Source: Mermis nigrescens
Taxonomy: Eukaryota; Nematoda; Enoplea; Mermithida; Mermithidae
Assembly: GCA_036768485.1 (NCBI GenBank)
Contig: JAVLUZ010000081.1
Location: forward strand, 248,001 to 312,000
DNA: 64,000 nt
Direction of reading: 5' to 3'
In this document: positions 39,587-47,120 of the stretch, piece by piece
Layout of the letters: each line of letters begins with the position of its first letter
Position numbering within the stretch: the first letter of the stretch is position 1
Program-made: the position numbers and the translations under genes
The notes under the pieces: generated by a model
Told to the model about the DNA's origin: nothing
Databases searched by the model: none
Seen by the model: the letters and a program-made list of their open reading frames with translations, nothing else

Positions 39587-42500
39587 ATAATCATAATATT
39601 AATCATAATAATAATAATGGCAATAGTAATAATAAATATTAAGAATATTAACATTAATAATAATCATATTAAATTATTATATCATAAGATCTAAAAATGT
39701 AGGCTAAAGTCACTTTTTTCATATAGAGTCTCCTTGACTCCTTGAACATGTACAACGATGATAGTATCCAAAACTCTTAGTACATTTCGTTTGCATCTAA
39801 ATTGTAATCTTCTATAATATGTTACGGTAACGAGTGTGAAACTGGTTCTTTTTACCATCATCCGTACTATTGTAGAATTTCAGATTGCTGTAAAAAAAGT
39901 TTAAAAAATTCACAACAGAAAAGTAGATTGCAGTAGAGCGCACAAAAATTTCGTCATCCTTAATTAGTGTAAACCAGTTGGCTGATTTGAGCGTTTAAAC
40001 TCGATGCTCTAGGTTTACAACCAGAGATGGAAACTAACTTGCACTTCGGAATTGCAGCGTTTTGACTTCTTAGATTTAAATTCGGACATTATAGAGACAT
40101 GAAAAAATAAATGGAAATTTATGGCTATTTTTGCCGCTTTTCTGGTCTCCAAAAGTCTTTGTACATAAAAAATAATCTTTGCGGATTACAAAAAAATCTC
40201 TGGCTAAACTACGGCTGGAATGATTGTTCAAAAATAACTATTCCCTGTTTGATCCATACATAATTTTATTGATAATTTTAATAACTTTAAATTTTAATGA
40301 ATGATGAATTCAAATGTTCTATCAAATTTAACTTAATCAAACTAGTTCACACATAGGAAGTTAATACTCGCGTCTGCTCCACTGATTCTGTACGTTTAAG
40401 TTATTAAAAAAATCAACTATTACGAAATATTTCCTCATAATGTGTTTTTTACCATGAGCTGAGCGTCAGTTTATTGTCGGCAAAAGCTTTGGGGAAACCG
40501 TAGATCTTGTGAAACAGATTGTGAGAAAAGAATTTTTTGGAATTTCGTAAACAGAATTCCTTAGAAAGTCATTAGATTGAAATTTTATAATTTTATTCAA
40601 TTTTAATATCTAATTCTAATTTTAAAATCGTAGTCAATGTGTTGTCTTTCTTCATGACATTTTAGCAATGCATTTATCTGAATAAAGATAATTATTATTG
40701 TATTATTGTAACTTTCGCCACCAAAAAAATTATTTCTGGCGCTAGATTCTAGAAATTATTTTTTGTTGTGATGGAATCAGTTAATAGTTGAACTTAATTA
40801 TAATTTATGTTTTTTTATTATTTGATAATTATTCAATTTGATAATGTAAATTAATTATCACTTAATAAAATGGAAATAGTGATGGTTTAGAATTAATTTT
40901 TACTAGAAATTAATCGTCTGAAAATTATCAGTTTTTGTTGAAATATGCGGACAGTGAATGATCGTTGACGATTGCGCCATCTTTTTGAGAATTTTGCCGT
41001 AAATTAAAACGCTCGTTGCGTTTAAATTTTAGCATTTGATGGCTTTTTCGACAATTAAGTTCACACCATATAAAAAATTCAGAAACAAATTTTAATATCA
41101 ATCATTAATTAATTGAATTGAATTAAGAATTAAATTTCACTCATCACTCAAAATTAAAACAAAAGCACAATTGTTTGATTGGCGCGATATTTTGTATATT
41201 TTTGAATGTTTTTGGCTAATTATCATTTCCTGCATAATGTAATTACTTGACTAATTGTTTCTCTGATCTTATCTGCCAATGCCCAATGCGCCTATAACTC
41301 GAATTGTCAAAAATTAGAAATAATTTAATTCAGTTTGATGAAGAATCGGGTAAGAAATATTCCGAAATCGCTTCGTTATTCTGTCGTAATCAACAGCACG
41401 CTTTGGATGTGCTGAGGACCAAACGCAAAAAGAGCCATAAATTAGACGAATTTTTGCAAGTGAGGTCAATGATTATGGAAATTTTTAAAGAAAAATTTTC
41501 TAAAATATTTTTTTAAATTGAAAAAAATTTATTCAGCTTTCCGAATAATTCAATCGTACACAAGATTTCCACCCACATTTGGTTTTAGTTTTACTTTTGT
41601 AAGCTATACTATAATTTTTACTCCAGATGCTCCTATGTTCTTAGTATTTAATTTATTTTTTCTTGTGTTCTGGTTTTCATTAAAACATAAAAAATTTTAT
41701 ACAAAGCGATAATTTGAATAACAAAAACTAACTAACGAACTGACATTTTGTTAAAATTACGGTATGGTCTTTTAACCTAACGATATCTCAATTCTGTTCG
41801 AGTAAATATAATTATTGAATCAAATCGTAAAAAGACGGGATTCGATGCTTCTCAAGAAATTCTTCAAAACTCACAGAAAAAATTACAAATATTAAAAATG
41901 CATATTGAGAAAATCACTAAAAATCTTAAAAATATTTGGAAGATTTTCACTTCCCTTGAAACTGTTTAAAACTCATAATTTTAAAGCTGTAAATTCGGCC
42001 ATTATAAGCATTTTACGAATTCGGTTTTTGATCGTCACCTTTAATGTTAATTAAATAGGTGTTTCAGTTTTTCTACGTAACACTCTTTCTGAAACTTAAT
42101 TACGTTTTTCCGAAAATTTATTTTCTGATAAAATTAATTTTTTAAATTTACGACGGAAACTGGTTGTAAAGTTACGCCTCACTTGTTTTTTATTTAGATT
42201 TATTATTATTTTTTCGTACTAAGCCATTCGTTCACGCGTATCTTAATATAGTATAAAATTCGAAAAAGCTTGTCCGTTTCTGTTATTAATTTTCTCACCC
42301 TTTTGACGAGATCTTACACTGTTTTTTATACCTAATAAGAAAAGTTCATGCACTTTATTTTCTCGACTGAAACTATTCTTAAAAACGGCTCCTGCTTACT
42401 CAGTTATGTAATATTACGAAAAAAAGTAGGGGTCTAAAGAACAAAAATGGAGTGTAAAGTAACCGCTATAATATGGGGAAATCGACAGCTGGCTAATTTT

Positions 42501-45500
42501 TTCCAAATATATTTAAACATTGAGATTTTTATCTATTTGATCAAAGATGAGTTTTGATGCAAATAACATCGGAATGTAGGAGATTTGTTTTCGTATTTAA
42601 AAATATACTCCAATTATTACTTCTAATTAGATTCTATTTTTTCCAAATTCTCGATCCTACACTCAAATTTTATAATGACTTTGCCCTAATATTGATTACC
42701 TTACGATTCGTCTGTCCAGCAAAAAGGCACTTCCTTTTTTCCTTCTGAAACTTTCAGAAAATCGAGAAAAAGCTAATATCTATAAATTTGCATTTAATAA
42801 GTAAATAAATAGTTTCAAGCATTTCGAAAAATCGCATGCTTACTTAGAAATTAATGAAATTTATTTATTCGTGAAAGTAGTCCGAAAAATAGTAAAAATA
42901 CGTAACTTTTATTATCGCTAGAATCAGTAAAAAAAATTTGATTTGTATGTTTTTTAAATGCAAAATTATGTAACAGGAAGCCGAAAGCTGTGCAATTTGC
43001 CGAAAATTGCAGCTGAAGGATATGCTTCCCTTAGAGATGCAAAGACTCACCAAATATCCGTTGCTACTGGAAAATGTTGCAAAATATACACCCGGTATAG
43101 CAAACATAAAAATATGGCTAATTTTGCTAAATTAGCATGTTATAAAAGATAAGTCCGCGCCCCGCCGGCATCGTAGCATATAACAAAGTTTAACGAAATT
43201 CAAAAGAAAGTTTTGTTCAAAAAATGGGAGAAATTTCTGGCACTACTTTTTGAGAAAAATTAAATCTACTAAGTGCCATACTTAGCGTTGGCAAAAGTCC
43301 GCAAAAAAGGACTTCCCGGACTATAGTCCAGGTTTTAGTCCGGACTGCTTCGGATCAGGACTATAGTCCGAACCATAGTCCTCAAAAACGACTAAGTCTT
43401 GGACTAAGTCCTTGATAAAAAACAGTATCATTCATGTAGGAAAAACATACCCAGACAGGCTTTTCGTTAAAAAATCAGAGAACAATGCTAGCACCTACTA
43501 CATGGTGGTATTCACATATATTCAGTGGCGGATACAGGATTTTCCTAAGGGGGGGGCGGTATCCAATAAGGGGAGGGGGAACGGAACCCTGACTTGGGCG
43601 GAAAAATTAGCCGTTTTAACCCGAAAATCGCTAAAAATAGCTCAAAATTCCTTAATTTGCGCACTATTTTGGGCCAATGGGGGGGCGGCCCCCCGCCCCT
43701 ACTCCCTAAATCCGCCCCTGCATACATTAATTAATTAAACAAATAAGTATGGACGAGATGGAGAAAAATTAAAATGAAAGATTGCAAGGGATGGGATGGA
43801 ATGGTATGGGATAGGACCACATAAACCTAACAAAAGAAGTGCTGCGCTCTGAATGCTTCGTACGAATGCAACAAGATTTAGTCTTCAACCCAAAATATGA
43901 AACAATTTCTTGAATTTAACAAAATTTAGCCATGACACCAAAATGTGAAACTGTTTATGTTTATACAGCCAATTATGTTCTGAGGTTCTCACAAAAAAAT
44001 GACAGTGGACATCGGGGACAATACTTTTATAAAAAAACATTGATAAAGTAAACTCAACTGCAGCTGTTGTCGAGTTGACAACTAATTAGCTGTTGTATGG
44101 TTGACAACCTCACCTCTTTTTTGCCACCTTCACTAAACAAATAAAACTTATCTCTTTGATCATAGGTTGAAAATCAGACAATGAAAGAAAAAACTAATGT
44201 AAATATAGGCGTTAAATGCAAATAACACTCGCCAAAGAGAAGGGGAGACTTGCAAAACGCACATCGAATGTCGGGCGCGATACACAACTTAGTACCTACA
44301 GTGCGATAAATGAATGATAGCACAACGTGGAAGAAGTTAGAACTTTCGTGTGGTAGGTCGGATTAACCGGACTTAGTCCGCCAAAAAGAACTAGTCCTTT
44401 TCCGGACTAACAGGCTAAAAAAGACTAGGACTATAGTCTAAAGACTAAAGGACTTAGTCCGAACTATAGTCCTTGCTAGTTCTTTAGTCGGACTTTTGCC
44501 AACGCTAGCCATACTAAAACAATTTAGTTTTATTACATTCTTTTAGAAGCAGTCGTCTTCTTGTAATTTTGAAGTTATTTATCCCGACCGAGTAGTCATG
44601 AAACAATAGCTATAACCTACTATGATTTACAATATCATATCCATCAAGGCGTGAAATGCGACAGCATTTTTATTTGAGCAATTTTTGAGGATCTAAGATT
44701 AAATCAACTAAATTTTAAATTAGAAAATTAGAAGCTTCAAATTTAAAAGTCTATTTTGAAATCTGAACCACTATGAGTATACTGAGGCTGATTCTGGAAC
44801 GATTTTGTTAAGGGCTGCAGAGATTTTGTCAGCGGCTGCCGTTCTGTCATTGGCTTATTGAGAAAGAAGAGCATGGGATCAAATTTATAAAAATTGAATT
44901 TATATCACTTTAAACTAAACAATTGAAGTAGAAATTAAAAAAATTACATCATTTATTTAATTTTGAGGAGGTTGAGGACAGAAGAGTATTTATAATGCTT
45001 TTTGGATATGAGCCAGTAATATTTTTTAATCATTTCCGGCATATGTTTTTTGACTTCCTTGGCAGTGTGTATTTAAGAGATTAATATTTTTTACTTGGTT
45101 GCAGCGAAATTCTAAAAATTTATAGATATTTTAGCCGAATTGATGGAGATGTTTGTATATTCTTCCATAGTATATGTGCAAGTTTTAATAAAATAGATAG
45201 ATTGACAGAATGGGCTGCTCAGATACATGCAAGATCTGTGGGTAGGTGTGCAGTGCGCCCTTCTGAAAATTTTCAACCCCCCGGAAATTTTTACAGATCC
45301 AACAGAATTCGTGATTTCCGAAAAAGGATTTCCAAAAATTCAAAGAAAAGGTGTGGTTTCAAGCCATTTTAGCTATTTATTTGCTCACAAGTTAAATTTT
45401 TGGCGCCGATTCGCGCCATGTTCTCTTTTAAAAATGATTTTATTCGATTTGTCCAAATTTTTTCTATTTCTGAAACTTTTTCTCCATGTTTTTATGCTCT

Positions 45501-47076
45501 AGAAAGAAAGAACATCATGAGAAACGCCGAAAAACGATGTTTGGATTGAAAAAATTAAAAATATTGAAAAGGATTAAAAACAATGTTTGGATTAATCGTC
45601 ATATTATGGCCGTCTTTCAGTCTAAATTATCCTAATTTTATGGCGCTTTGCCCAAATTATAAAAAAGCATAAGTGCTGGACTTATGGTAGTTACTGTCTT
45701 AATTGTTACGTAGACCATCACTTTTAATTTTCGTCAAGTTTAATTACGCTATTAAATCTTCTTACAATCTTTCAATAAATTTTGAAGCACGCTCAGCATT
45801 GTTAACCGCATGAAAGGTAATGCAAGGTTGGGCTAGAACAGACAACGATTTTTTTATTATAATTTTTCCTTCCTGTGCCCTAGAATAACATAATTTTTCG
45901 CACTGGGTAGCAAATAAGGCCGTATCATTTCGCCCGCTTCAGAGGCAGTGTAATGTGATGTAAAGTAAAACTCATCATTTCTGTCGCTTGGCCTGAGTAA
46001 TTGTAGCAGTTTGTTTTTACTTACAAGTCAAGTATAGGATTATAATATCCTGTAACGGCAACAAAATATAAAGAATTTTTAGGGAACCGGTTGGAAAAAG
46101 TCCTATTTTCAAGTTTTTATAATTCCCCATGGCAATGTACAACGACAACAAGTTTAAAGCAAACATTTTAATGTTATAATACTTTACATATGTTGTACTT
46201 TTTATTCGAATGGTTCAAAAGAGCAGAAAGATTTAAAAAATTGAATTCTGGAGGTATTGTTGGGTATTTGCGTTTTCTTGTTGGGTATTTTGCCTTGGGG
46301 TGCATACTCCCCAAACCCCCTACGTCTAGGTATGGTGTCCAATGCCTAATATAAAGCTTATAAAATAAATCTCAAATCTGCGTTTTTGTAAATCACTTGC
46401 AACGTTAATTTATTCGATATTGTGGCTAGATAAATATTACAAAAAGTTATATCCTATGATTATTTGCGATACCGCAACGAAAGACTGTGATTTCTATAAA
46501 ATGCATGCGTCCATTCAGTACTCTTCTGGCGTTTAATCCCACCAGACCACCCGGATTTCATTCTTGCCCATGTTATGTGATAAGCATTATGCATGGGAGG
46601 TTAGAGGTATGGTATGCACCAGTGTTCAATCAGAAACGTCTAAAATTGCCCTTTTTCCAACTTACCATAATTACTATTTTTTGACCCAGAAAAATATTGC
46701 AGCATGGCGCTGCTCAGCTATGGCGATTTCTGCTTTTGCAGAGTGAGTGGTTCAGTTATCTAGCCCAATGTTTTATCTTTGTTCGACATGATGCTGCTTT
46801 CTTCTGCAGGCCGCAGAAAATACATCGATTTTGCGTTGCTTAGAAAAAGTCTGATTTTTAGCACATCTTGCAGTTTTAGGCACAGGTAGGTTTTTTTCTT
46901 TGATTTACTTACTTACTTTCATTTTTTCTTTGTTTAGGAAATTTCTGAGTTTTAGCAAATTTTGTGACATTTGTAGATAGGAGCTTTTTCTAGTCCCCTC
47001 CTTTTACGTCCTTGATAATTCTTTGTTCCAAGTATATTCTACCTTTTTTGTTCCATCGGAGCATTTTTTCTTGCTA

Positions 47077-47120
<44 letters not shown>

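Noticed and set aside
42958..43152. 64-codon frame on + overlapping exon 13
   Set aside because: It is a different reading frame of exon 13; the real frame gives the DH core MQRLTKYPLLL.
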